Both the position numbers and the translations under genes were made by a program. From Lactifluus volemus (lineage: Eukaryota > Basidiomycota > Agaricomycetes > Russulales > Russulaceae), in the NCBI GenBank assembly GCA_022376515.1, contig WTXI01000003.1, positions 1,674,001-1,738,000 on the forward strand: a stretch of DNA of 64,000 nt. The letters are read 5' to 3'. The notes below the pieces were generated by a model, which did no database searches, was not told where the DNA came from, and worked only from the letters and a program-made list of their open reading frames with translations. Positions 1 to 11,675 of this stretch are shown in pieces (within the stretch, counting starts at the first letter, position 1; each line of letters starts with the position of its first letter).

Positions 1-66
1 GCGGTCAAGCGCCGCCTTCTGGACGCCGATCTACTCTCGCATGCGTGAATTAAACTATACATTCAG

Positions 67-2439
67 GAGCTTACAGCGATCGAGCCAGTTATGACAGATA
101 TGTGTGTGAACTCGTGCATTGGGTTCACAGGTCCATTCCATGATAAAACAATCTGTCCGGTGTGTCAGGAGGCACATTATGAGAATGTCAGGCAGAAGAA
201 TAAGGTGTCAACACGGCCGCGAAAGCAATTTATAACGATCCCCATCGGCCCACAGATCCAGGCGCAGTGGCGCAGCGAGAAGGCTGCATACAACATGGGC
301 CATCGTCGGCGTGCAATAGAATGGATTGTTGATAAGATCACACAAAGTCTGCCTATCAATGAATATAGCGATATATATTCTTCGGAAGAATTCACTCGGG
401 CTGTCCTCGAGGGGGACATTAAGCCCGACGACACCGTTCTTATGTTATCGATCAATGGTGCTCAGCTGTACCAGCACAAGCAATCGGACTGTTGGATTTA
501 CATCTGGGTCTTGCTCGATTTGCCACCGGATCTGCGATACAAGAAGAAGTACGTCCTTCCAGGTGGCTTTATACCAGGTCCTCATAAGCCCAAAAACTTG
601 GACTCCTTCCTATTCCCGGGACTATACCATCTCGCCGCTCTCCAGCGGGATGGACTTCGGATCTGGGACGCTAGCCTCGATCGCGTGTTTACATCATTCC
701 CATTCTTATATCTGGGCATGGCTGATGGCCCCGGACTGTCCCAGCTTCATGGACAAGTCGGACATCACGGAGCCTTTGGCTGTCGTCTCTATTGTGATCT
801 TAAAGGCAGGCACAAGGACAATGGACCGCATTACTACCCTGCAATGCTAAAGCCATTGGACTATGATGTCTCTGGTTGCGATCATGATGACATTGATATC
901 TATAAGCTTGCAGGTCCCTCGCCTGATCTGTACCAGGACGGTTTGCATAGATTGCTGCAGAGCCGCAATGACACACATTACAAACGAGTGCGCAGGGAGA
1001 CTGGGATCTGTAAACCAAGTATCTTCAGCAGATTAAATCCTCGACGGTCCCTGGCACCTCCGAGGTGCTTCGTGATAGACATCATGCATCTTATCTCGCT
1101 TAATCTACCCGATCTCTTTCTGGGGCTATGGCGCGGGACTATCAATTGCGATAAGGATGACTCAAAATTGGACTGGCCGTGGCTCTGTCTCGTTGGCGAT
1201 GTCTGGCGGATGCATGGCCACGAAGTTGCACTGTGCAAGCCATACTTGCCCAGGTCGTTTGATCGACCCCCTCGAAATCCAGCAGATAAGATTTCGAGTG
1301 GTTATAAGGCATGGGAATTTCTAATGTACATCTTTGGCCTGGGACCAGCTCTGTTTCTGGGCATACTACCTGATGCGTACTGGAAGCACTTCTGTAAGCT
1401 TGTGCAAGGCGTGCGGATCATCCACCAGCGGCACATCGAGGTAGAGCAGTTGGTTGCTGCACACAGCCTCCTCCTCGAGTTTGTTGAAGAGTTCGAGAAC
1501 CTCTATTACGCTCGACTCCCTGCAAGGCTACATTTTGTACACCAGAGCATCCACGCCATGGCCCATCTCGCACGGGAGACTGTGCGCATTGGCCTGGGAG
1601 TGTATATTCAGCAATGGACGCTTGAACGTACTATCGGAAGTCTGGGACAGGAGATGAAGCAACCTTCGAACCCCTTTTCAAATATTGCGAACCGCGGGCT
1701 TAGGTGCAGTCAAGTCAATGCTCTGAAGGCTATAATTCCCGATTTCGATGACACTGATGTGCACGTTCCCGGCGGTGCAATCAAATCGCAAGATGACGAT
1801 TACGTTCTTCTCGGTACAAAGGACACGAGCGCACGTCTACTCGATGGTGCATATGCCGATGCATTTCACGAATTCATGCTCTCAGAGGTGGAGGCTCTCG
1901 CTGAAGACTGGACACCGAAGGTCATACGATGGGCAAGACTTCACCTACCAAATCAACAAATCTCTCGTGCGTGGTGGAGCCAGCTCTACCAAGAGGGCGG
2001 AGGGTCTCGAGAAGCACGGTGCTCTCACAATGTTAAGGTGACTTGCATCTCATCCAAGATATGTACGCGATGAACCCCACTGAACAGATGCATCTAGATA
2101 CTATTAGATCGGACTCCCCGTTTTGCGGTAGTCCAGTTCTACTTTCTCAGCAACCACTCCGGAACGGTGCGCAAGTATGCGCTTGTGTCAATGTGGTCTG
2201 AACCGGATGCGCGACTGCTTGGTCTGTCGCATGGTACATTGTATGTATGCTCGCATATGGGCGCGAGTGATCTGCGTGTTATCGAGGTCAATTCTATCCT
2301 CTCTGTTGTGGCACTAATACCCATGAAACCGAGCGATGGAGCAGCAAGTGAACGATTTTTTGTAGTAGAGAAACCAGGTTTAGATGCATTCATTATTGGA
2401 CAGGGCGATGATTATAATCCAGTAGATTATGAAGAGTAA
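67..2439 (+). CDS. Tnp2/CACTA-type transposase, 5' end outside window
   Basis: This encodes most of a cut-and-paste transposase of the Tnp2 (CACTA/CMC) kind found in agaricomycetes. The exon is open from an acceptor AG at 65-66, and the first codons (ELTAIEPV) run in frame into the ORF that has its first ATG at 91. Family-like blocks are visible: a zinc-binding-like CVNSC...CPVC stretch at the start, LSINGAQLYQHK and a following WIYIWVLLDLPPD block, then LPGGFIPGPHKPKNLDSFL. The ORF at 91 stops at 2073, but a GT at 2038 and an AG at 2136 (99-nt intron) join it in phase to a second exon (2137-2439) starting FYFLSNHSGTV and ending VDYEE, which restores the usual C-terminal module. DDE residues were not assigned. 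The start lies upstream of the window. Confidence 0.8.
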
Positions 2440-2459
2440 TAGTAGCTACAATGTACATT

Positions 2460-3000
2460 GAACAGACTATAAGCACTGCCAGAGTTAGTGTGCAACGCTC
2501 GCAATATTGCAGCGTTGCTTAATTGCCTATTATCTAGGCGAGCCGGGTCGGCTAGATCAGTGGCGCGAGACACGTATTAGTTCTCGGGTCGGACCGTCCA
2601 TGCCGTTGGTGCGATATACCTTGAAGACGATGATCTTTGTCGCTTTATCACATCCCTGTATTCCTCAGATATATATATTGTATTTGATGTGCCCTTGTTT
2701 CAATGTGCAGAAATTTTACTTTGACGTGCAAGGCCCGATGCCCTCGCGTCTACATTCTTACTGGCCCTTACCCGATTCGGGCCCGACTCGGTCCGGGAGG
2801 CCGCTCGTGCGAGCCCGACACTTATGGACGCGTCGGGCGACGCCTGGGGCAGCCTCGAGCCGGCCCGTTAATTAAGACTGCTTAGGATCGAAGATCCTAA
2901 GCAGTATTTACTTATTACTTCAATCAAATAGAATTATCTCGTGTGAAGTAGTTTTATTTATCGTAAGACGTGCATTAAGGACCACCTTATTGCGACTTGG
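2460..3000 (+). repeat. 3' flank repeat, copy 1, with perfect hairpin
   Basis: This stretch downstream of the transposase is repeated at about 4105-4430 downstream of the next gene. Shared blocks include GCAGCGTTGCTTA, CTCGGGTCGG.CCGTCC and TCGGGCGACGCCTGGGG. Copy 1 carries about 210 bp that copy 2 lacks. At 2877-2905 it contains a perfect palindrome, ACTGCTTAGGATC-GAA-GATCCTAAGCAGT (13-bp arms, 3-nt loop). It may be a subterminal region of a CACTA-like element or a shared 3' control region; this is inference. Confidence 0.7.
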
Positions 3001-3077
3001 TATAATTAAGTGATATATATTGTGCATGTGTGATAACGCAGTGGAATTCTATATAGAACGCATGTGCGAGAAGCTTG

Positions 3078-3136
3078 TACGTATATGGCCATATATATGC
3101 ACATATATATGTGCATATATATGTGCATATATTCAA
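3078..3136. repeat. TATATATGCACA microsatellite
   Basis: Short tandem repeat of ATATATATGTGC-type units, self-complementary, lying about 110 bp before the 271-aa gene. Confidence 0.8.
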
Positions 3137-3241
3137 TACAATACACCATATCTAACTACGTATACTGTCCACTCGATAACAAGACGCCCACATATATACA
3201 CTCGCATCTCGCTCAGTCCTCGCTGGTAGCCATCCCAGCCG

Positions 3242-4057
3242 ATGCCGGCTACAAGACTCCCCCCTAGAAGGGGTTGCAGTGACAGGTTCAACCCAATTCA
3301 CGCCCCCCCTAACGAGATCAATGAAATGCTGGGCTACCGCGTCTCATCCGGGTTTATTGGCGGAAGTAAGCCGCGGCCATTGCCACCGGAGGTCATAGAG
3401 ATCGAGGAGACCCAGCAGGTAGCAGGATCACACCCAGACACAGAAGGTACGTGCGATTCAATAGCACCCCATATTGCTCTTGCTTTATCAAACCCTCCAG
3501 TGCCCTCATTGCAAGCTTTTCCGATGCAAATTCCATTGCATTACAACGGAAAGAGTGTGCAAACGGATCCTCCACATCCTAGTCCCGGGCCATCTTCCCG
3601 CATAACGCAGGCGACACAAACGGACCACCCCATGCCTAGTAAGCTGCGCAAAATGTGTACAGCCCACGCTGTGCACTATGCTTCATCTGCGCCATGCACT
3701 CCCCATGTCCCTTACGGTGTGCACTACTCTTCTTGTGCGCCATGCACTCTCCATGTCCCTCACGGTGTGCACTACTCTTCTTGTGCGCCGTGCACACCCC
3801 ATGTCCCTCACGGTGTGCACTATGATTCATGTGCACCGTGCACAGCCAAAGCACCCTCTAATCGTATCGACACATTGGTAAACTCGCAAGCACTCGTTAC
3901 GAACTCAATAGAGCCGAGTAAGATCACAATAAACGGCCACTCATTAGAAGACATTATACAAAAAGCGCGGGAAGACGGGTATAAAGAGGCAATGGGACAT
4001 GTCGCAAACAAGATGGAAGATGTGTTTGGACGCACACCATCGGATTGTGATGAATGA
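3242..4057 (+). CDS. 271-aa protein with four 16-aa repeats, unknown function
   Basis: This is a single-exon ORF with no family I recognise. The N-terminal third is Pro/Ser-rich (motifs PLPPEVIEIEE and SVQTDPPHPSPGPSS). Residues 144-207 are four 16-residue repeats of the form VHYxSCAPCTPHVPHG, the last one degenerate. Each repeat carries a C-x2-C pair (CAPC) except the first, where one Cys is Ser. The tail contains a short helical, charged stretch (LEDIIQKAREDGYKEAM). It sits between two copies of a 3' flanking repeat, on the same strand as the Tnp2 transposase upstream and the broken accessory gene downstream, so it may be an accessory gene of the same CACTA-like element. Expression and start are unproven. 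Confidence 0.55.
   Translation: MPATRLPPRRGCSDRFNPIHAPPNEINEMLGYRVSSGFIGGSKPRPLPPEVIEIEETQQVAGSHPDTEGTCDSIAPHIALALSNPPVPSLQAFPMQIPLHYNGKSVQTDPPHPSPGPSSRITQATQTDHPMPSKLRKMCTAHAVHYASSAPCTPHVPYGVHYSSCAPCTLHVPHGVHYSSCAPCTPHVPHGVHYDSCAPCTAKAPSNRIDTLVNSQALVTNSIEPSKITINGHSLEDIIQKAREDGYKEAMGHVANKMEDVFGRTPSDCDE
3671..3862 (+). repeat. 48-bp tandem repeat, 4 units, in frame
   Basis: Units start at 3671, 3719, 3767 and 3815. All are exactly 48 bp, so the reading frame is kept. Units 2 and 3 are almost identical and unit 4 diverges in its second half. Confidence 0.9.
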
Positions 4058-4104
4058 GATCGTGATAAGTACTTTATTAGAATACCGTGACTATGAGAAT
4101 ACAT

Positions 4105-4430
4105 GGCCATCTGTGCATTGCCAGATTTAATGTGGAATGCTCGCAATGTTGCAGCGTTGCTTATTTCTTTATTATCTAGCTGCACCAGGCCGCCAGTGTC
4201 AGTGACGCGAGACGCGAGGGCTGGCACGTAGCAGTCCTCGGGTCGGGCCGTCCGACACTTATCGACGCGTCGGGCGACGCCTGGGGTAGCCTCGAGCCGG
4301 CCCGTTTACTTAGGATCTTCGATCCTAAGCAGTAGTCAGTTAATATATCGCACAGATGTATTTAATTCAAGTGTGAATCAATCATTTACTATGGTAAGGC
4401 GACCACTAGGGCCGCCTTACAATGCGTCAC
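4105..4430 (+). repeat. 3' flank repeat, copy 2, with hairpin
   Basis: Second copy of the repeat at 2460-3000. It lacks the central part but keeps the GC-rich core and the hairpin CTTAGGATC-TTC-GATCCTAAG (4309-4329). A second palindrome-like stretch around GGTAAGGCGACC and GGGCCGCCTTAC follows at about 4395-4421. Confidence 0.7.
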
Positions 4431-4587
4431 TCATAGATGCATGTAGACACGTGCGATAAATCTAATCATAGCCTGATTAATCAAAATCGAATCCGTGCAT
4501 TAAGATACCCATTTCGGCAATGAAATCTACTTAGAAATGATGCACACCCCAACGCGTTTGCATCCCCATCTTTTCATCTTCTTCACA

Positions 4588-6560
4588 ATGTCTCTCATGG
4601 ATGTCGACGGGCCCTATACACTGTCCGACTCTGATCTGGAGTCTCTATCATCTACGGACTCAAGTGTCCGTGATCTGTCTGGGTCGACATCCGCCTACAA
4701 CCCCTTCCTCTCTAGCGGCCAGAATACTGAGCTTATGCATGCCACCCATTCTGACCTCATGGCTGCCCGTAATAGCGCCTACCTCTGGGTCTGGGAAAAG
4801 TACAGACAAGAAAAAATACGTGCGGACACTTTACAGTACGAATCGCACTTGCTCAGTCGCACAGGCAACCTAGCTCATAACACTATAACTTGAAGGGGAT
4901 CTTTTAAATCCCTTGTAGAGGCCATACAGCACGGAAGCAATCCAATTCAGCCGAGCCAGGCTACTGAGACTCAAGCGGCCGAGCTGAGGCCATTAAACCA
5001 CCGGGACTACCCAAACATCCATTATTGGTATGAAGAAGATTATAACGACGAGCTACGCGCACGCCGCGCCCTGGTTAACCAAAGTGAAGAGTCTGAGCGG
5101 CCCGGGCGCGGACCAAAACGTGCCAACGAGGGCGAGAACGTGATGTGCTGGTATCTTGAGGACAACTCAGGAAGGATGCTGACCCCCCGCGAAGTGAAAT
5201 CTATACGGAAATCAGCTCGGCGTATCTGGCGTGTTTTCTACGAGGAATCATCCGGAACACTGCCAAGCCCATGGGGGCGTGTACACTTACAAATTCAATC
5301 CAGATTCTATGAAGAAATAGAATCTAAATATCCTATCCTCCATTTGTGCCATGCACACTGGAAGGCATGCAAACTCTGCACGTAAGGATATTCGCAATGG
5401 TACGCATCACACACCAAACCAAAGAAATCCCCCAAGAATGAACAAGTCGAAGCAACGTCGTCGGAGGTGGATCCAGTACGTCCAGCCAAGAGATCAATAG
5501 ACAATCCAGTCCCAGCGCCTCTAAGCAAGAGAGCGAGAGGTATCTCAATGATTCTCATTCATAATTCCCTAACTAATGTAATCCAGACGACACGGGCCTG
5601 GTAGCACGCCCTCCGAGTCCTTCCCCCACCCCGCCGCTCACGCAGCAAGAGTGTAACAATGCCCTCGCTTCTACGGCTCCCCCCAATACTGCTCTGGAGG
5701 AGATCGACACTTCACACACTCCATGCAATGGCAGCAATGAAGGTACATCTACTAGGCCGACTGAACGGCTGGTACGTTGATATACACTCGTACTGTACAC
5801 CTGCACTCACATACTAACTCCGTGTCGCGATAGACATTGCGCGTGCCTAACCCACTGTAAGTAATGTATTCTCATTAGACAATGACATACTTACATCACT
5901 CGATCAGTGCTTCTGTCACACGACGTGAGGCAGCGATCAGGACCCCCACCATGCATCTCGCCCCACCGATGCAAGGTGTCCACAACGAGCTCGCCCCACC
6001 CCTGACTCACATGCAATGCGCACCGGCGCCGGACATTCCTATGCAACCACGCATAGATGCTGCGCCGATCCCCATAGACCCAGTTCTGACATCGACTCCG
6101 GATGGTGAGTTGCGATATTCTGCGCCCCATTCAGTGGCACTGACACGGAGACAGTGCCGGAGGTGCAGAGCAGCGTGCAATTAGTGTCGAATCAGGCCAA
6201 CAATGGAAATACCATCAACTCTACTTCTGCTAACTCCACAGCGCCAAATAGGACAATCCCTATGCGCCCAAACAACTCCATATCAGCGCGGTGAGTGTAT
6301 CAACCAGACTCAACATCTTGGAATGATAAGATCACACAGATCACAGTAATCTCTTCGCGATCGAGTACCTTAAGGATCACCCGACCATTACGCGAGACGA
6401 ATTCGGCAAAGTCTGGAACAGTTTGGACGTGGAAACTGTCACGGTAAGTGTCATATATGTATGGTACGCGTGATCTCTAATCGTAACATGTATACAGCGC
6501 TACAAGCAACTGGAACTCGAGAGAAAGCAAGAAAAGAAAGGCAAATCGAACAGAAAGTGA
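4588..6560 (+). pseudogene. Basidiomycete transposon-associated accessory gene, two nonsense codons
   Basis: The gene resembles an uncharacterised family often seen in agaricomycete genomes, recognised from the order of motifs: DYPNIHYWYEEDY, then MCWYLEDNSGRMLTPREV, RIWRVFYEE, HLCHAHWK, a Pro-rich middle, and a C-terminal block (NLFAIEYLKDHPTITRDEFG, VWNSLD) ending in a basic tail. ATG 4588 is chosen over 4537 because MSLMDVDG starts the acidic/Ser region. Exons inferred: 4588-5539, 5587-5771, 5834-5856, 5908 to a donor near 6101, two exons to 6443, then 6498-6560; introns are about 47-62 nt. Within exon 1 the frame is interrupted by TGA at 4891 and TAA at 5383, yet coding similarity continues in the same frame after both. 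Both stops are explicable by C-to-T changes (CGA to TGA, CAA to TAA). Confidence 0.75.
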
Positions 6561-6734
6561 TAAAGGTAAGCACAGTGCTATTATCCCTTGCTTCACGCAC
6601 CAACGATCTTGGCCTTCCGACTTAGAAATGATTCGCAATGGGCCGGCCCGATCGGGCGAGGTGATCGTGATGTAATAATAAAATCACGAACGGATTCGAT
6701 TGTGTAATTCCCCAGTAAATATGAAATAAATGAA

Positions 6735-7065
6735 TATCGATTGAATTCGACCCAATTTGATCTGATTTGAACGCGTAATCAATTGGATTCGATCTGATTC
6801 AATCTACCAATCAATTGAATTCGACCCAATTTGATCTGATTTGAACGCGTAATCAATTGGATTCGATCCAGTTTGATCTGATTTGAATGGGTAATCAATT
6901 GGATTCGATCTGATTCAATCTACCAATCAATTGAATTCGATCCGATTAAACCGAGTATTCAATTGAATTTGAGCGTATTTAATTGTATTCGATCTCAGAT
7001 TGAATTCAATCACAAATAGTCTCACATATTGATAAAAATCGAATTGATTCAATTTACTTTAATTT
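6735..7065. repeat. AT-rich minisatellite (AATTGAATTCGA / AATTGGATTCGAT)
   Basis: Degenerate tandem array of units such as CAATTGGATTCGATC and CAATTGAATTCGACCC, arranged in a higher-order unit of roughly 100 bp that occurs about 2.5 times. It fills the gap between the broken accessory gene and a solo LTR. Confidence 0.85.
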
Positions 7066-7099
7066 ACTTTAATTTACTTAAATCGACTTTTGACTGGGG

Positions 7100-7530
7100 T
7101 TGAAGAACGAGTGACGAAACGCGAGATCACGTGGGAACAAAAACGAGTGGGAGGGGACAAAATAAAAGAAAGCGGGGGCGCGTTCTTTCTTTCTTTTGCT
7201 TTCCCGATATTTTTGTTCATAATTTTATGTAGTCTACGTTTGTATTAGCTATCTAGAAACGTTCTTGGCCCAAGTCGGCCGCTCGATCTTGGCGTGCACG
7301 AGGCAGGGTGGTGCCATGTGCTCTGTGAGACTAGGTACACTAAAATAGGACGAAAGGTGAAGGTGGTATCGTAATGAACGGCTGTCCCAACGGGGAGCAG
7401 TCGTTATCACGCCGGCGGGCCCTCAGGGTGCCGCGGACGTTGGCAATCCCATCTCAGGGCCCCTACTCGTGCTGTACGCCGTTCTCGGCTGTCAGCCTTC
7501 CTTCCCAATTTGAGATTCCCCAGCCTGAGC
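7100..7530 (-). mobile_element. Solo LTR, relative of the copia LTR at 46.6/51.5 kb
   Basis: The stretch ..ACGGCTGTCCCAACGGGGAG..CGGCGGGCCCTCAGGGTGCC..GTACGCCGTTCTCGGC.. aligns with the copia LTR (ACGGCTGTGGGCGATCGCCC..GCGGGTCCTCGGGGTGCC..) and more closely with the inverted piece at 42025-42337. No internal retrotransposon sequence adjoins it. Ends are approximate and no clear target-site duplication was found. Confidence 0.7.
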
Positions 7531-8519
7531 ACCGGGATTCGACGGACGCGCAATGAGTAATGCTATCAAGGTGCGATGCTTGGGCGGTGCCCAACTATGT
7601 GGTCGATTTGATGTTGAAGTTCATTCCACTGGGACCTATTAGTAACCATCTCGGTTCTGCCTGCCGCACAGTGTCATCATCGCCCCATACTGAGTACGGC
7701 TCGTATCCTAATCTTCTAAGTTACAGCCGTCATCACAAAACACAGCACACCTTCTATCCACCTTTAGGACTGTACGAGAACCCACTTATATACACTCCTA
7801 TCGTTTTTGGTGCCCCCGTTTGTACCCCAAACAAACCCGCCTTTATGAAACAGCCAGACGAAAAAAAATCTCTGTCAGAAGGGTCTGCTTTAGGGAACGG
7901 ACCCATATTCCTTTCACACGATCACCACTGCCCTCATTACACAGGCCAAGGGAAGCTATTGTGCTGGATGCAACAGCTGAACTCCCTGCTCTCTCCCCGA
8001 GGACTCGGAGTTGTAACAGTATTTTTCATAATCCGGAGAGCGACGCGAAGGGATAAAGGTAGCCGACATGGGCTCGATCCTCGCTCAAGTCTCTGACGCC
8101 ACGAGGCAGCTAGCAATCACAGCGCACGCTCTACTCGTGGCACAGGCACTTGCAGCTATCCATACTCCAGCCTGAGAAGCACCACCTGACCCGGGATCAG
8201 TACGAACATATATGGGAAGTCAAGGCGAATGGAAGGGAAATTTGACTAGACCAACCTCATATGGTCTGGGAGACAAAGCGATAGACTCCATGAAGAACAT
8301 AGTCAACCCACCGAAATCGCCAGAACTTGTCCAACTTCAAAGAAGGAAAGCCGTCCTTTATTCCCACTGAGTTGGAAGGTAGAAGAACCTAGTAATGTAG
8401 GCGCGATGGCACAACTTGAAGGAGAGGAGCCCATGCATAATGTATGCTGGCACTTGCCTTGAGGATGTGAATCAATGTATCATGTCTGCCAAATAGCGAG
8501 AACGACTACGTTGTTGGTG
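7531..8519. other. No recognised feature
   Basis: Between the solo LTR and the segmental duplication I see no gene. The longest ORF here (7560-8096, plus) has no family resemblance, no convincing intron structure and low-complexity stretches, so it is not called. Confidence 0.5.
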
Positions 8520-9808
8520 TCGTGGGTGTTCTCCAGTAGCAAGACTCCCAGGGAGGTGATGGCTGGACCTCTGGGTCGGAAGCATGTGATGACAACAGGA
8601 GCAATTGTCAGCCACAGTCCTTTCCGAGTCACAATTATTGTAGTCACCTGCCATGACGGCTAATATTGCATCTTGAAGGCGCAGACCTCACTCGTGGCAC
8701 GGCTCTGATAGTAGGCCTCATGGGAGTTTCGCTCGGCAATGCCCGAATTTGTTGAACTTCGAAGTTATATCTGGAGAAATGCCTTGAATGAGGGGTAAGC
8801 TAAGTTATTGATGTCCTACGATCGTTCGGCAGGTCATGGGGCCTCGAGAACCAGCGCCATCACTGGCAGTACGCGGACTTCGGTTAGAAAGGTCACCGGT
8901 CTGTTTTCACGGCCGGCAGCCAGCATCTTGAAGCTCGATATGGTGCGTGACTCCCGCTCGCTCAAATTTGTAAGGCACACAATCGTTGCTTCTGTCGTAC
9001 CTATTTCTGCTATTCTCGGATGGAGATACGATTCCACTGTCGAGTAAGTGATATATTTTTATTAGCTGCACCCTTGAAAATCGTGGGATCGTGCGCGCAG
9101 GGATGGGTCGTAGAGTCCTGATCGAACAATAAACGACTTCTAGGATGAAAAATAGGAAATCAGGGGAGCATTCTTCAAAGCGTGGGGAATGCCAAAAATC
9201 ATACCCGAGGCAGTGATATTGTGTAACGTTGACTTGACTATTATGTCTGTTCGGTCAACATACACCCTTTTCGGAGGCATTTAATACAACCGAACTGACT
9301 AGTGCCATGATGCCCAGGCATCACCCGAAGGGCCGAAGGTCTCGGGTGCAAAAGAAGTGGGTGACGGCAGCAGCGCTTCCGCGCACTCCACTGGAAAATG
9401 AGCAAACAAGACTGCGGTCTGCACTGCCAACTTCCAGGGGACTTTCATTTTCGAAGGCCACCAAGGTCGTTGTCGTGTCGTGTTTACAACACCCGCCCAC
9501 TTGCGACAGATCGGTTCCTGAGGCGTCTGGGAGAAAAAGTACCCGAACAAAGCTATTCGCGAAGCATGTTGTCGTGGGGACCTTGGAAGGAAAGGCCGCC
9601 TAACTGATAGCAATGCTATATCCAAGGAAGATATGACCAAATGGAGGTAACTCGACAAGTAGACGCCATCATCACGTCGTAGATCTCCGGGGAAATATAT
9701 GTGATGAATGTAGCTTTTCGTCATTCGAAAACGTGCTCGAATGAGATACGGATAACTACATACACGTGTACCGTCATTGAAATACAGTGGAAAAGGAACT
9801 TGATCATG

Positions 9809-11227
9809 TCACAGGTCCTGCCTGGTCTTCGTATTCCTCCCATTTTCAGTATTGTCGTTCGAACCAACTTCAGAAATTTGCGAAGTTGGAGGTCGGGGCA
9901 TGAACACTATAGGCGTCAAATAAGGGCGGGACTCGCCGCCAGGAAGAGATAAAATGTCTGTGGCGCTCATTCGCATAGTGATGACGACAACGATAGCCGT
10001 TTGATAGATCCCCTGATAGCAGGGATCAGTCCCTAGTCCAACAAATGCGGGACAGAAGGTGCTTACCACGAGTTGGATTATACCTGCATAGAGAACAGCT
10101 GCCCAACTTGAGTTGCGTGCCTGTAATGTGATATAAGCCACCTACCAGCGAACGACAGTCAGTCCATTTACAAAGCAAAGTAACTGATCGAGATGTACCC
10201 AAAGACAGAGATAAATCGCGCCAGACTCGACCAAGAAAGAGAGAGTTTTCTCCGCTTTGCTCTTAGCGTTTTCATTACCAAAAACAGAACGCAGGAAGCG
10301 TCTGTGTTGCCTTCGAAAGAGGTGGCATCATCATGCAGCACTTATCAAGTCACGATAGTATCAAATGTAACATACCATGCTCGAATGAACATCAAGGACG
10401 TGGCCCAGAGATTCGTACCAGCTATGAAGCCAAGGATGGCCCACGTGAGGGTACTCTCCGTTTTCTGATGGTGTGCCGAGTAAGCGACGAAGCCACCGGA
10501 TATAAATACTAGGTCAACGATTGTAATCACTGTCGAAAAACAAGTGTCATCCGGAAGAATCACCACCCAGGGATCTGATAGCTAGCTCACCACCTATACA
10601 CACGAGGAACAAGAACTGAAGAATGAACAACTTGGTCCTGCGATCCCACAGTATCCAGGCTCGCCACAGGACGATGCCATCGCTTAGGACGAACTTGTGT
10701 GCTGAGAGATCAACACTTGGTCCAGAATTTAGGCAGTCAAGGAGTGACGCACGTTGATCCTTGGTAAGTACGAGATAGCCACCACTTCTGAGAAGTTGAT
10801 GATAAACTTGCCCATTCTCAACGCTCGGATGGCAGTGGTGACGGTGAGAATGGAGTAAATCAAAGAGACTGTGTACATGACCACGGAAATGGCCAACAGG
10901 GCGTATCTCGCGCGAGTGGACAGACCTTTGCGCCTTTTAAAAAGCGCTCGGCGCGGACGTGAGAAATGGGACGCTGCATGTTGGATGGCATGGTAACATA
11001 CAGTGTGATAAAGGTCGAAAAGGCAAAAAGAGCAGTGTAGAGGCCTAAGCATCTCTTTGTCTCAGCAACGACGAAATGGAGGAGGGTCGAAGAAATTCAC
11101 CAAAGAAGAAAGTCCCGACGATGGCAGGAACGAGCTGTGACATGAGGAACCCCTCAGTCGACTCGTTGATTTCTATGTCATCCCGGGAAATGACGTGGGG
11201 TCGAAAAGATGAGGGAAAATGGTTCAT
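9809..11227 (-). CDS. Seven-transmembrane protein, copy A (332 aa)
   Basis: Eight exons (11227-11101, 11044-11002, 10933-10753, 10693-10591, 10529-10376, 10310-10199, 10141-10067, 10012-9809) give 999 nt with every junction in phase. The product has seven hydrophobic segments: VPAIVGTFFFGLYTALF, RYALLAISVVMYTVS, DGIVLWRAWIL, LFILQFLFLVCI, LGFIAGTNLWATSLMFI, LVESGAIYLCLWVAYI and QLVGIYQTAIVVVITM. The landmarks VLWRAW, a basic RRFLRS loop and LVESG are typical of a large agaricomycete 7TM group of unknown function with GPCR-like topology; ligand and partner are unknown. The start MNHFPSS was chosen because copies B and C begin at the same MNH. The C-terminal tail is about 45 residues and polar. 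It lies 449 bp downstream of a NAPE-PLD-like gene on the same strand. Confidence 0.85.
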
Positions 11228-11675
11228 GGGCGAAGGTGAGCGCCCTGGAGTTGTTGATGAAGCACATTTATAGACGAGGAGTAGCGTGTAGTAGACATAA
11301 GGAAGGGACTGGGGAAATAAAGTGCGGTTAGACATCATGATTTCCCGCCACTGATGTTGTCAGAGTGATGGTATCCCTAAAGGAATTCCGCGGGTCCAAC
11401 AGGCACACACTGCTAGATCATGTTGCGGGGCCAATTACCTGTGTCCGGTGACCCTGAGACGGCATCAAGAAGCATTATCTGTACGAGAGTCACTACAGTA
11501 ACTGAAATCAATTTGAGGCGCTCGGAGGTTACATAAGCTGTTTGTGTTATTCATCGGAGCATGTATCCAGCTCATCTATTGAAGTTCTACAACCTGCCTG
11601 ATCGGCAAGTTCATAACACCAATGACCGGGGTATGAAAGAGGAAGTACCACAATATTGATGTACGAGCCTACGAT

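Noticed and set aside
7560..8096. 178-aa plus-strand ORF
   Set aside because: No family resemblance, no splice structure, borders a solo LTR; read as chance ORF.
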